DNA of 64,000 bases from Cryobacterium sp. GrIS_2_6. GTDB lineage: Bacteria; Actinomycetota; Actinomycetes; Actinomycetales; Microbacteriaceae. The translations under genes were made by a program, and so were the position numbers. The notes beneath the pieces were generated by a model. The model had not been told where the DNA came from, searched no databases, and saw only the letters and a list, made by a program, of their open reading frames with translations. The DNA is taken from contig NZ_JAXCHP010000001.1 of the NCBI RefSeq assembly GCF_035984545.1, positions 3,782,001-3,846,000 on the forward strand. The letters run 5' to 3'. Positions 56,242 to 64,000 of the stretch are shown here, piece after piece; the first letter of the stretch is position 1, and each line of letters begins with the position of its first letter.

Positions 56242-57197
56242 GAGTTCAGTCCGCTCTTTTTACGGGTGAAGTGCAGGAAGATATAGGAGCCCACGAAGAC
56301 GACGAGCCCGAGGGCGAACGAGATCGCCGAGGCGTAGTTGAATTGCGAATAGGAGAACGCGAGAGTGTATGCGTAGATGTTCGGCGTGTACGAGGCGGTG
56401 ATCGATCCCGACGCCATGCTCCGCAGGATCTGGGGCTCCGTGAAGAACTGCAGGGTTCCGATCAGGGCGAAGACCAGGATCAGGACGAGCGAGGACGAGA
56501 TCATCGGGATCTTGATCCGGAGCGCGGTCTGCCAGGCGTTGGCGCCGTCGATCTTGGCCGCTTCATAGATCGAGGTGTCGATGCCCTGGAGCGCCGCGTA
56601 GATGATGATCATGTAGTAGCCGGCCCACTGCCAGGTCACGACGTTCACGAGGCTGCCGAAGATGTTGTCCGGCGACAGCAACTGCGGTGCGTTGAGGCCG
56701 AACCAGGCGGCGACCTCTGCGGCGGGGCCGAAGCTCGGGCTGTAGAGAAAGCCCCACATCAGGGCGCCGATCACGGCAGGAACCGCGTAGGGAACGAAGA
56801 TCATCAGCCGGGAGAACTTGGAGAACCGGCTCGTGATCGAGTCGAGCAGCACGGCAGCGCCGAGCGAGACGAGCATCTGGATCGGGATCAGGATGATCGA
56901 AAACCGCACGACGAGCCAGACGCCCTCGAGGAAAAGAGGATCGGTGAAGGCCTTGGCGTAGTTGTCGAGGCCGACCCAGTGCGTGCCCGTTGCCACGGTC
57001 TTGTTCTGCAGACTGAGGATGAAGGCGTAGACGAGGGGCGTGAGGAGGAAAAGCACCAGGAAGACGGCGAAGGGGGCCACGAAGAGCCACCCCCAGCGTG
57101 CACGCCGGGCGCTGACGCCGGACCCGAGCCGGCCGGGTTTTTTCAGGAAAGCACGGTCCGGGGTGACGGAGCGTCTCTCGATGGTTGAGGACAACAT
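56238..57197 (-). CDS. Sugar ABC transporter permease (AraP/MalF-like)
   Basis: CUT1 permease of 319 residues with EAA-type loop SIYEAAKIDGANAWQTALR. A cytoplasmic N-terminus of about 30 residues precedes the first helix. It is separated from the binding-protein gene by a strong hairpin. No ATPase gene is nearby. Confidence 0.9.
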   Translation of the reverse strand: MLSSTIERRSVTPDRAFLKKPGRLGSGVSARRARWGWLFVAPFAVFLVLFLLTPLVYAFILSLQNKTVATGTHWVGLDNYAKAFTDPLFLEGVWLVVRFSIILIPIQMLVSLGAAVLLDSITSRFSKFSRLMIFVPYAVPAVIGALMWGFLYSPSFGPAAEVAAWFGLNAPQLLSPDNIFGSLVNVVTWQWAGYYMIIIYAALQGIDTSIYEAAKIDGANAWQTALRIKIPMISSSLVLILVFALIGTLQFFTEPQILRSMASGSITASYTPNIYAYTLAFSYSQFNYASAISFALGLVVFVGSYIFLHFTRKKSGLNS

Positions 57198-57216
57198 TGT
57201 TCCTTTCCAGGGGCCG

Positions 57217-57251
57217 GGTGGTCGGCCGGTGCGTGAGCCCGGCCGACCACC
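57217..57251 (-). terminator. Intercistronic hairpin after the binding-protein gene
   Basis: A perfect 13-bp stem (57217-57229 with 57239-57251) with a 9-base loop lies 11 bases after the binding-protein stop and 20 bases before the permease start. It lacks a T-run and probably sets the ratio of binding protein to permeases. Confidence 0.65.
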
Positions 57252-57262
57252 GTGGGTCCGGG

Positions 57263-58576
57263 TTATTTGACCGTGTACCCCTGTGAGGTCGCGTACTCCG
57301 TGACGGCCTTCTGGTACGTCGCGAGGGCATCCGCCGGCGTGGCGGCACCGCTCGAGACCGAGTTGACGGCCTCCGTGAGCTTGTCGTAGGCGAGATTCTG
57401 GAACGGGCTGACCTGGAAGCCGCTGTAGTCGTTCGCGGCGGCGAGGAAGACGTCCTTGTTGATCTGCTGGCCGCCGAAGAAGTCGTAGGCGCGATCGGTG
57501 AAGTACGAGGAGGTCAGGATCGGCTTCCAGAGCGGGAAGAGTGCGGCCTTTTCAATGCCGAGCTTCCAGGCATCTTCGGTTCCGAAGATGTCCTTCGCGA
57601 CGGTCGCGGCGGCATCCTTATCCTTGGCCTGGCTCGTCACCGAGAAGGCCGAACCGCCGATGTTGACCTGCTTGGGCGTTTCGCCTGCCCACTGCGGGAT
57701 CGGGGCGGCCTGCCAGACGGCACCGCTCTCGGCGCCGGTGAACCCGGCGAGGTAGCCGGGCAGCCAGGCCGCCGCGATCGTTGAAGCGTAGGTGCCGTCG
57801 ACGAGGTGCGTGTTGTAGTCGGTCGTCGACGCGTCCTCTGTGCCGACGAGGCCCTTGGAGACCAGGTCCTGCCAGTAGGCGAGGACCTTGAGGCTCGCGG
57901 CGTCGTTCAGGTCGACCGTGACGTTCGTTCCGTCGACGGTATAGGGAATCGAGCCGGCCTGCGCGAAGAGCGCCTGCTGGTAGGCCCGGCCGTTGCCGGC
58001 GAAGTCGGTGATCATCGAGGTCGATCCGGCATCCTTGAGGGCCTGCGCGGCGGCCGCGTATTCTTCCCAGGTCGTCGGAACCGCGATGCCGTACTTGTCG
58101 AAGATGTCCTTGCGGTAGAGCATGCCGACCGGTCCGCCGTCGACGGGGATGGCGTAGACGCCTGCCCCGCTGGACTCGTCGGCCCAGGCCCCCTCGGAGT
58201 AGTTCTGCTTGATGTCGGCCGTGTAACTCGTCAGGTCGGCCAGGGCGTCCCGCGGGATGTAGCTCTGCACGACCTCGGTCTCGAGCATGATGACATCGGG
58301 AGCACCCGAGCCGGCCTCGATTGCCGTCGAGAACTTGGTGTATTCGTCATTGCCCGCACCGACGTTGGTCCAGCAGACCTGCACCGAGGCATGCGTGTTG
58401 TTGAACAGGTCGACGACCGATTCGAATTCGGGATACCACGCCCAGACGTTGACCACGGTTGCGGCCGAGTTGACGATCTTGTTTTGGCAGCTTGCTTCGG
58501 CCGCCCCGTTTGAGCAGCCGCTGAGCGTGGCGGCGAGCATGATGGCGACGCCCCCCATTGCCAGAATCTTTTTCAC
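57263..58576 (-). CDS. Sugar ABC binding lipoprotein (AraN-like, CUT1)
   Basis: Extracellular solute-binding family 1 lipoprotein of 437 residues with lipobox (TLSGC). ATVVNVWAWYPEFESVVDLFNN and KFSTAIEAGSGAPDVIMLE are family hallmarks. It leads an operon with two permeases and a GH51 enzyme, so arabino- or xylo-oligosaccharides are the likely ligand. It is divergent from a LacI gene and likely repressed by it. Confidence 0.88.
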   Translation of the reverse strand: MKKILAMGGVAIMLAATLSGCSNGAAEASCQNKIVNSAATVVNVWAWYPEFESVVDLFNNTHASVQVCWTNVGAGNDEYTKFSTAIEAGSGAPDVIMLETEVVQSYIPRDALADLTSYTADIKQNYSEGAWADESSGAGVYAIPVDGGPVGMLYRKDIFDKYGIAVPTTWEEYAAAAQALKDAGSTSMITDFAGNGRAYQQALFAQAGSIPYTVDGTNVTVDLNDAASLKVLAYWQDLVSKGLVGTEDASTTDYNTHLVDGTYASTIAAAWLPGYLAGFTGAESGAVWQAAPIPQWAGETPKQVNIGGSAFSVTSQAKDKDAAATVAKDIFGTEDAWKLGIEKAALFPLWKPILTSSYFTDRAYDFFGGQQINKDVFLAAANDYSGFQVSPFQNLAYDKLTEAVNSVSSGAATPADALATYQKAVTEYATSQGYTVK

Positions 58577-58654
58577 TTGTGTAGGTCCATTCCCGGTGTG
58601 CAGACACCCTTGTCTCGGTATTGGCGACGAGATCCGCTGAGCCGATCACATCTT

Positions 58655-58682
58655 TTACATCGTTGTAAGTAAACGATGTAAC
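58655..58682. promoter_or_regulatory. LacI operators near the binding-protein start
   Basis: TTACATCGTTGTAA (58655-58668) is one base from a perfect palindrome and is followed by a weaker half-matching copy ending AACGATGTAA (58672-58681). The outer halves also form perfect 10-base inverted arms around a 7-base spacer. They lie about 80 bases upstream of the importer start. Confidence 0.65.
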
Positions 58683-58778
58683 TAGATTTTGTCGAGGCGG
58701 ACATCGATTTGTCAAGCGGTCTGACCCAGATCGTCACAGGCCGCCGGGATCGCGCCGGATCCCGCCCACCGCCTGCCA

Positions 58779-58790
58779 TACAACGTTGTA
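58779..58790. promoter_or_regulatory. LacI operator near the regulator start
   Basis: TACAACGTTGTA is a perfect 12-bp palindrome with the same core as the operator at 58655, centred about 123 bases away. It lies 55 bases upstream of the LacI gene, suggesting autoregulation and possible looping between the two sites. Confidence 0.7.
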
Positions 58791-58844
58791 CTATGCGATG
58801 AGACGAACGCTGCTGCGAACGTCGCCCGAATCGGAAGGGTCTCC

Positions 58845-59903
58845 ATGGCGGCAACACTGCACGATGTGGCACAAATCGCCGGAGTGTCGATCAAAACCGT
58901 CTCCAACGTGATCAACGATCACCCCCACATCCGCCCCGCCACCAAACAGCGGGTACTCGAGGCCATCGCCGAGCTGGACTACCACCCCAATCTCTCGGCA
59001 CGCAGCCTGCGTTCCGGACGGACGGGCATGATCGGCCTCGCCGTCCCCGAGCTGTCCCTGAGCTACTTCGCCGAGCTCGCGGATGCCGTGATCCGCTCGG
59101 CGGAGAGCCACGGCGTCACCGTCCTGATCGAACAGACCGGGGGAGACCGGGACCGGGAGATCGGCCTGCTCTCGAGCCCCCGGCGGCAGCTCACCGACGG
59201 CCTGATCTTCAGCCCTCTCGGCATGGGCAACGACGACGCGGACTTCCTGCGGGTCGGCTACCCGCTCGTGCTGCTCGGCGAGCGGATCTTCAACGGACCG
59301 ACCGACCACGTCACGATGCGCAACGTCGATGCCGCGAGGGCGGCGACCGAACAACTGATCCGGCGGGGACGCCGCCGGATCGCTGTGGTCGGTGCGCACG
59401 AGGGCGAAGTGATCGGCTCGGCCGGCCTGCGCCTGCGCGGGTACCGGGAGGCCCTCGAGGCCGCCGGAATCCCCTTCGACCCCGCCCTGATCGGGTTCAC
59501 GACCCTGTGGCACCGCTCGAACGGCGCCACAGCGACGCGGGAGCTGCTCGCCTCCGGCGTGGACTTCGACGCCGTGTTCGGGCTCAACGACACCCTGGCC
59601 CTCGGCGCCATGCGCGTGCTCCAGCAGGCTGGGCTGCGCATTCCGGAGGACGTGGCGCTGATGGGCTTCGATGATCTCGACGAGACCCGGTACAGCCTTC
59701 CGACGCTCTCGACGGTCGATCCCGGGAGGGGCGAGATCGCCGAGACCGCCGTGCGGGTGCTGCTCGAGCGGATCAATGCCACAGCCCCGGAGGCGCCGCG
59801 AGAGTTCCTGGCCGACTTCCGGGTGATCGAGCGTGAGTCCTCGGAATCGCGCGACCCGGTGACGGTGCCCGCGGCATCCGAAGAGCGAGGACAGGAATCA
59901 TGA
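58845..59903 (+). CDS. LacI-family regulator of the arabinofuranosidase operon
   Basis: Repressor of 352 residues with HTH LHDVAQIAGVSIKTVSNVIND and effector domain (MIGLAVPELSLSYFAELADAVI, VALMGFDDLDETRYSLPTLST). GGAAGG lies six bases before the ATG. The C-terminus is Glu/Ser-rich. It is divergent from the importer/GH51 operon and overlaps galM by four bases, so it forms an operon with the epimerase. Confidence 0.92.
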   Translation: MAATLHDVAQIAGVSIKTVSNVINDHPHIRPATKQRVLEAIAELDYHPNLSARSLRSGRTGMIGLAVPELSLSYFAELADAVIRSAESHGVTVLIEQTGGDRDREIGLLSSPRRQLTDGLIFSPLGMGNDDADFLRVGYPLVLLGERIFNGPTDHVTMRNVDAARAATEQLIRRGRRRIAVVGAHEGEVIGSAGLRLRGYREALEAAGIPFDPALIGFTTLWHRSNGATATRELLASGVDFDAVFGLNDTLALGAMRVLQQAGLRIPEDVALMGFDDLDETRYSLPTLSTVDPGRGEIAETAVRVLLERINATAPEAPREFLADFRVIERESSESRDPVTVPAASEERGQES

Positions 59904-60847
59904 CCAGCGAGACCACGAGGGCGGGACTCAGCCCCGCGCCGAGCGGCGAGCAGTACGAGATCGCGGGGCACGGCTACCGCGCGGTCGTGACCGAGGTCGG
60001 CGCGTGCCTGCGCCTGCTGCAGTACGAGGGGCGCGACCTGGTCGTGAGCTTTGACCGGGACGAGGCCATGGTCGGCTTCCGCGGCGCGCTCGCGGCGCCC
60101 TGGCCCAACCGGATCGCGGACGGTCGCTACCCGGTCGACGGGGTGGCCGTGCACCTGCCGGTCAACGAGCCGTCGAGGGACTGCGCGCTGCACGGGCTCG
60201 TGTTCGACCGGGCCTGGCGGCTGCTCGCGCGGGCGTCCGGCGAGGTCGTGCTCGGACTGAGGCTGCCCGCCGGTCCCGGCTATCCGTTCCAGCTCGACTT
60301 CACGGCCCGCTACGCGCTCGCCGCGGATGGGCTGACCTCCACGATCGAGGTGTGCAACTCGGGAGCGGGCACGGCGCCGTATGGCGTCTGCCCGCATCCG
60401 TACCTGCGCGCAGGGGATTCCCCGCTGGACAGCTGGACGCTCAGACTTCCGGCCGACCGGTTCCTCGAGGTCACACCGGACCGGCTGCTGCCGGTCGGTG
60501 TCGTCGACGTCGCGGCCGGCGACGGGGCCTTCGACTTCCGGGAGCCCCGGGTGCTGGCTGCGACGGAGATCGACCACGCGTTCACGGGCATCATCCAGGA
60601 CTCCGGCGGGCGGGCGACCCTCGAACTGCGGGAGGCCGACGGACGCGGTGTGGCCATGAGCTTCGGGCCGGAATGCCCGTGGCTGCAGGTGCACACCGCG
60701 GACCTGCCGCTCCCCGGGGTCACTCGGCTCGGCCTCGCGGTGGAGCCGATGACGTGCCCTCCGGACGCGTTCAACTCCGGCATCGACCTCGTGCGTCTTG
60801 CGCCAGGAGACACCCACGAGGCGAGCTGGCGGATCAGCGCACTCTGA
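59900..60847 (+). CDS. galM: Aldose 1-epimerase
   Basis: Mutarotase of 315 residues that interconverts alpha and beta anomers of sugars such as arabinose, xylose or galactose. Family segments are WPNRIADGRY, CALHGLVFD (His), VCPHPYLR (catalytic His) and GLAVEPMTCPPDAFNSG (catalytic Glu). It is translationally coupled to the LacI gene, so is likely induced with arabinoside uptake. Confidence 0.92.
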   Translation: MTSETTRAGLSPAPSGEQYEIAGHGYRAVVTEVGACLRLLQYEGRDLVVSFDRDEAMVGFRGALAAPWPNRIADGRYPVDGVAVHLPVNEPSRDCALHGLVFDRAWRLLARASGEVVLGLRLPAGPGYPFQLDFTARYALAADGLTSTIEVCNSGAGTAPYGVCPHPYLRAGDSPLDSWTLRLPADRFLEVTPDRLLPVGVVDVAAGDGAFDFREPRVLAATEIDHAFTGIIQDSGGRATLELREADGRGVAMSFGPECPWLQVHTADLPLPGVTRLGLAVEPMTCPPDAFNSGIDLVRLAPGDTHEASWRISAL

Positions 60848-60865
60848 CGGGGCAGGCGGGGTGGG

Positions 60866-62374
60866 TCAGACGCGGTGGGCGGCGTACTGCGAGCGGATGA
60901 CGGGGCGGAAGTCGATCGCCGGCTCCGCCGCGAGCGAGATGCGCCACTCCGGTCGCGCTCCCGTCAGCGCCCACGCCGCTTGCACGGCCGCGCCGTCCGC
61001 GACATACTCACCCGGGGCCGGAACGACGACGGGGTTGTCGAAGAGCTGCGCCGCGATGCCGCGGACGGCCGGGTTCTGCGCTGCGCCGCCGATTAAGAGC
61101 ACCCGGGAGACGACGACGCCCTGGCCGCGCACGGCCTCGAGGCCGTCGGCGAGCCCGCAGAGCAGGCCCTCGATCGCCGCGCGGGCGAGGTTCGGCCGGG
61201 TCGTCGAGGCGAGGGTGAGCCCGAAAAGGGTCGCGGTCGCGTTGGGCAGGTTCGGGGTGCGCTCGCCTTCGAAATAGGGCTGGAGCACGAGGCCGTTCGC
61301 GCCGGGCTCCGCCTCGAGGGCGAGTTGGCCGAGCTCGTCGTGGTCCACGCCGAGGAGTCCGCGCACCGCGTCGAGCACGCGCGCGGCGTTGAGCGTCGCG
61401 ACGAGCGGAAGGAAGAGCCCGCTCGCGTCGGCGAACCCGGCGACCGTGCCCGTGGCATCCGTTGCCGGGGTCGTGGTCACCGCGAAGACGGTGCCGCTCG
61501 TGCCGATCGACACGATGACGTCGCCGTCGCCCGCTCCGAGGCCGAGGGCGGCGCCCGCGTTGTCGCCGGCGCCGACGCCGACGACGATGCCCGCAGGTAA
61601 CCAATTCGACGGAGATCCCAGGTCGGTGAACGATGTACTGGTCGTCTCAGGTGTCGAATCGGCACGATCTCCGTCGAATTCGTCAGGGGAGGCGAGGCCG
61701 AGTGCGACCGTCTCGCCGGCGATCTCACCCGGGCCGAGCACGCGCGGCAGCACGGCCGAGTGCCCGAGGGCGCGCTCGAAGATGTCGAGGTCGTACTCGC
61801 CCGTGATCGGCGACCAGTAGCCGGTGCCGCTCACGTCGGAGCGGTCGGTGGTCAGCGCCGTCAGGTCGGGGCCGAGAGGGCTTTCGTCGGCCGGTCCGAA
61901 GCCGCGCAGCCGCCAGGTGAGCCAGTCATGGGGGAGCGCGACCGCGGCGACGCGCGCGGCGTTGCCCGGTTCGGCGTCGCGCAGCCAGCGCAGCTTCGTC
62001 GCTGTGAACGACGCGACCGGCACGAGGCCGGTGCGCTGGGCGTATTCGGGGGCGCCGAACTCGTCGATCAGCTCTGCGGCTGCGGGGGCGCTGCGGGTGT
62101 CGTTCCAGAGCAGGGCCGGGCGGATGACGCGGCCGTCACTGGAGAGGACGACCATGCCGTGCTGCTGGGCCGCGATCGAGATCGCGGCGACATCGCCGAG
62201 TCCGCCGGCGTCGGCGATGGCGGCCTGCAGGGCCTCCCACCACTTCTGCGGGTCGACCTCGGTTCCCTCCGGATGCACGGCGCGGCCGCTGCGAACGAGC
62301 GCACCGGTTTCCGTGTCACGAACGACGACCTTGCAGCTTTGGGTCGAGGAATCGACTCCGGCAACCAGTGACAT
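60866..62374 (-). CDS. xylB: Xylulokinase with in-frame insertion
   Basis: FGGY-family kinase of 502 residues that phosphorylates D-xylulose. The ATP-site start is [15 protein letters not shown], the catalytic Asp is D271 in GVGAGDNAG, and [13 protein letters not shown] follows. Between [11 protein letters not shown] and LPAGIVVG an extra run (about residues 232-257, [18 protein letters not shown]...) is absent from what the family needs; it is encoded by a 78-bp palindromic element. Without it the length would be about 476, normal. The insert falls in a surface-like loop before the catalytic Asp, so the enzyme may still work. It lies downstream of xylA. Confidence 0.92.
   Translation of the reverse strand: MSLVAGVDSSTQSCKVVVRDTETGALVRSGRAVHPEGTEVDPQKWWEALQAAIADAGGLGDVAAISIAAQQHGMVVLSSDGRVIRPALLWNDTRSAPAAAELIDEFGAPEYAQRTGLVPVASFTATKLRWLRDAEPGNAARVAAVALPHDWLTWRLRGFGPADESPLGPDLTALTTDRSDVSGTGYWSPITGEYDLDIFERALGHSAVLPRVLGPGEIAGETVALGLASPDEFDGDRADSTPETTSTSFTDLGSPSNWLPAGIVVGVGAGDNAGAALGLGAGDGDVIVSIGTSGTVFAVTTTPATDATGTVAGFADASGLFLPLVATLNAARVLDAVRGLLGVDHDELGQLALEAEPGANGLVLQPYFEGERTPNLPNATATLFGLTLASTTRPNLARAAIEGLLCGLADGLEAVRGQGVVVSRVLLIGGAAQNPAVRGIAAQLFDNPVVVPAPGEYVADGAAVQAAWALTGARPEWRISLAAEPAIDFRPVIRSQYAAHRV
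61603..61680. repeat. Palindromic element inserted in frame within xylB
   Basis: A perfect 15-bp inverted repeat (AATTCGACGGAGATC at 61603-61617, its inverse at 61666-61680) encloses 48 bases. Total length is 78 bp, exactly 26 codons, keeping the xylB frame. Its termini match the arms at 13058-13180, and the interior shares a GTGTYGAAYCGG motif with that copy (13097-13108 and 61651-61662). Likely a dispersed miniature element that tolerates coding insertion. Confidence 0.75.
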
Positions 62375-62440
62375 GACTACATTCTCCGCTTCGAGAGGGG
62401 TGAGGTGTGGGTGAGGAAGTGCGGGCGCGGCGTGCGCGAA

Positions 62441-62499
62441 CGCGCCCCGGCCGGTTTGTCGCGCCCCCCAGATGAGCGTGACACGCCGGCCGGGGCGCG
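62441..62499 (-). terminator. Long-loop hairpin between xylA and xylB
   Basis: A perfect 14-bp GC stem (62441-62454 with 62486-62499) around a 31-base loop starts 15 bases after the xylA stop. Without a T-run it is more likely an mRNA-stabilising or partial-termination element giving more isomerase than kinase. Confidence 0.6.
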
Positions 62500-62513
62500 C
62501 AGGTGATGCGGTG

Positions 62514-63707
62514 TTAGTTGCGGGCGCCGAGCAGGTGCTCGAGGGCCAGCTGCTGCAGGCGAACGAAGCCGAAGCCCTTGCCGCCGAAGTACGCGTCGGT
62601 GTCGAAGTCCTCGTAGGAGGCGCGGTCGGCGAGCAGGTCCTCGTACGTCTCGCCTTCGCCGAGGGTCGGCAGTGCGAGGTCGGGCACCTTGGCCGCGGCG
62701 AGCATCTGCTGCACCTCGGGGTCGGCGCGGAAGGACGCGGCGCGTTCCTTGAGCAGCAGGTACGTCTGGATGTTGGCCTTGGCGGAGTCCCAGACGCCCG
62801 TGATGTCCTCCGTACGGCTCGGCTTGTAGTCGAAGTGGCGCGGGCCCTCGTAGGCCTGGCCGCCGTTCGGGCCGCCGTTTTCGAGCAGGTCGACGAGCGC
62901 GAAGGCGTTGTGCAGGTCGCCGTGGCCGAAGACGAGGTCCTGGTCGTACTTGATGCCGCGCTGGCCGTTGAGGTCGATGTGGAAGAGCTTGCCCTGGTAC
63001 AGGGCCTGGGCGATGCCGGCGGCGAAGTTGAGCCCGGCCATCTGCTCGTGGCCGACCTCGGGGTTCACGCCGACCAAGTCGGGGCGCTCGAGGGTCGTGA
63101 TGAACGCCATCGCGTGGCCGATCGTCGGCAGCAGGATGTCGCCGCGGGGTTCGTTCGGCTTGGGCTCGATCGCGAAGCGGATGTCGTAGCCCTTGTCGGT
63201 GACGTAATCGCCGAGCAGGTTGACGGCCTCGCGGTATCGGGAGAGGGCCGAGCGGATGTCCTTGGCCGAGTCGTACTCCGCGCCTTCGCGCCCGCCCCAC
63301 ATCACGAAGGTCTTCGCGCCGAGCTCGGCCGCGAGGTCGAGGTTGCGCAGCACCTTGCGGAGGGCGAAGCGGCGGACGCTGCGGTCGTTCGAGGTGAAGC
63401 CGCCGTCCTTGAAGACGGGCTCGCTGAACAGGTTCGTCGTGATCATCGGAATGATCAGGCCGGTGTCTGCACAGGCCTGCTTGACGCGGTCGATCTGCGA
63501 CTGGCGCTTCTCTTCCGTGCAGCCGAACGGGAACAGGTCGTTGTCGTGGAAGGTCAGGCCGTACGCCCCGATTTTCGCCAGGTTCTCCACGGCGTCGACG
63601 ACGTCGAGCGGCGGACGGGTCGGCCCACCGAACGGGTCAGCGCCGTTGTAGCCGATGGTCCAGAGGCCAAAGGAGAATTTGTCTGCGGGGGTGGGCGTGA
63701 TGGCCAT
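62514..63707 (-). CDS. xylA: Xylose isomerase
   Basis: Class I (actinobacterial-type) xylose isomerase of 397 residues converting D-xylose to D-xylulose with two divalent metals. The catalytic His region is [12 protein letters not shown], and metal ligands occur in [22 protein letters not shown] and [18 protein letters not shown]. xylB follows on the same strand. GGAACC precedes the ATG at 63707. Confidence 0.96.
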   Translation of the reverse strand: MAITPTPADKFSFGLWTIGYNGADPFGGPTRPPLDVVDAVENLAKIGAYGLTFHDNDLFPFGCTEEKRQSQIDRVKQACADTGLIIPMITTNLFSEPVFKDGGFTSNDRSVRRFALRKVLRNLDLAAELGAKTFVMWGGREGAEYDSAKDIRSALSRYREAVNLLGDYVTDKGYDIRFAIEPKPNEPRGDILLPTIGHAMAFITTLERPDLVGVNPEVGHEQMAGLNFAAGIAQALYQGKLFHIDLNGQRGIKYDQDLVFGHGDLHNAFALVDLLENGGPNGGQAYEGPRHFDYKPSRTEDITGVWDSAKANIQTYLLLKERAASFRADPEVQQMLAAAKVPDLALPTLGEGETYEDLLADRASYEDFDTDAYFGGKGFGFVRLQQLALEHLLGARN

Positions 63708-63724
63708 GAGGTTCCTTGTCTGTC

Positions 63725-63772
63725 AGCGACGTTGATGATTTGTTGTACCTATAAACATATTAGGGGAAAAGC
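63725..63772 (-). promoter_or_regulatory. Possible xylA promoter/operator
   Basis: An AT-rich island upstream of xylA reads, on the - strand, TAATATGTTTATAGGTACAACAA. It contains TAATAT and TATAGG as possible -10 hexamers and a TGTT(N9)AACA inverted motif reminiscent of pentose-repressor half sites. No -35 is clear. Assignment is tentative. Confidence 0.3.
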
Positions 63773-63834
63773 GGATGCCGCGCTACCGCCACCCGGCAAT
63801 CGGTGCGACCGGAACGGGCCGGTCGGGCCGGGCT

Positions 63835-64000
63835 TCAGCGCGGGGTGATTGTCGCTGCGGCCACGAGGGCGCGGGTGTGGTCGACGGTGCGCACGGGCCC
63901 GGTGAGCCGCAGGTCGAGGGTTGCGGCGAAGAGCGCGCTCGAGTGCCCGAGCCGCAGCTCGAGAGCACCGGGTTCGACGATGCGGTCGCCGTCCCTGCCG
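63835..64000 (-). CDS. C-terminal end of a GH3-like glycosidase (partial)
   Basis: The - strand is open from the window edge to a TGA at 63835-63837, giving about 55 residues with IVEPGALELRLGHSS and LRLTGPVRTV. This pattern fits the fibronectin-III-like C-terminal domain of GH3 beta-xylosidases/glucosidases. Its place upstream of xylA supports a xylosidase. The rest of the gene lies outside the window, so the call is tentative. Confidence 0.55.
   Translation of the reverse strand, partial: GRDGDRIVEPGALELRLGHSSALFAATLDLRLTGPVRTVDHTRALVAAATITPR

Overview
The window is high-GC actinobacterial DNA. Gene content, strong GAC/GTC/CTC codon bias, possible leaderless genes and large numbers of LacI regulators and sugar ABC importers suggest the family Microbacteriaceae (Cryobacterium or a relative). 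That placement is inference from style; no marker gene was compared with a database.

Layout. 1-1455: leader, rplJ and rplL (ribosomal stalk) with terminator. 1486-3352: MarR regulator coupled to an MFS exporter. 3349-8223: LacI regulator divergent from a CUT1-type sugar importer (binding protein plus two permeases, no ATPase). 8243-10342: palindromic repeats and an ABC exporter. 10492-15294: cystathionine beta-synthase, a metB-type gamma-synthase/lyase, a YjeH-like permease and a cyclase-family protein. 15310-24890: a LacI regulator and an L-arabinose operon in which araD is intact, araA is reduced to its two ends and a 43-codon ORF stands where another gene might be. These are followed by two paralogous ChvE-GguA-GguB type importers (to 26074). 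26144-32195: a YtfQRT-YjfF-type importer with its LacI regulator. 32304-33306: a frameshifted DUF559/AbiEi-like pseudogene. 33308-37545: nrdHIEF (class Ib ribonucleotide reductase) behind an unusually dense promoter carrying DnaA boxes and NrdR-type boxes. 37556-42390: secreted proteins, Ohr, a MarR regulator and a universal stress protein. 42399-46601: LacI regulator divergent from a FrcBCA-type importer. 46636-52733: a degenerate-GGDEF/EAL protein, a HelD-like helicase, a CHY zinc-finger protein and a DsbA-family protein. 52929-64000: an arabinoxylan side-chain region with truncated LacI, GH51 arabinofuranosidase, a second ATPase-less CUT1 importer, LacI, aldose epimerase, xylB, xylA and the end of a GH3-like glycosidase.

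How it works together. The dominant theme is uptake and entry into metabolism of plant-derived pentoses and hexoses: six ABC sugar importers, six LacI-family regulators with recognisable palindromic operators plus one truncated regulator, and pentose isomerase/kinase/epimerase genes. Intercistronic hairpins sit just 3' of most binding-protein genes, which would keep binding protein in excess over membrane parts. The two CUT1 importers must borrow an ATPase encoded elsewhere.

The most unusual signal is a small palindromic element (about 78 bp, termini AATTCGACGGAG) that sits in frame inside xylB and has a relative with three arms between metB and the downstream permease gene. Other points worth a second look are the araA deletion remnant, a 9-bp tandem repeat that seems to have grown from a hairpin arm, and the DnaA-box/NrdR-box promoter of nrdHIEF.
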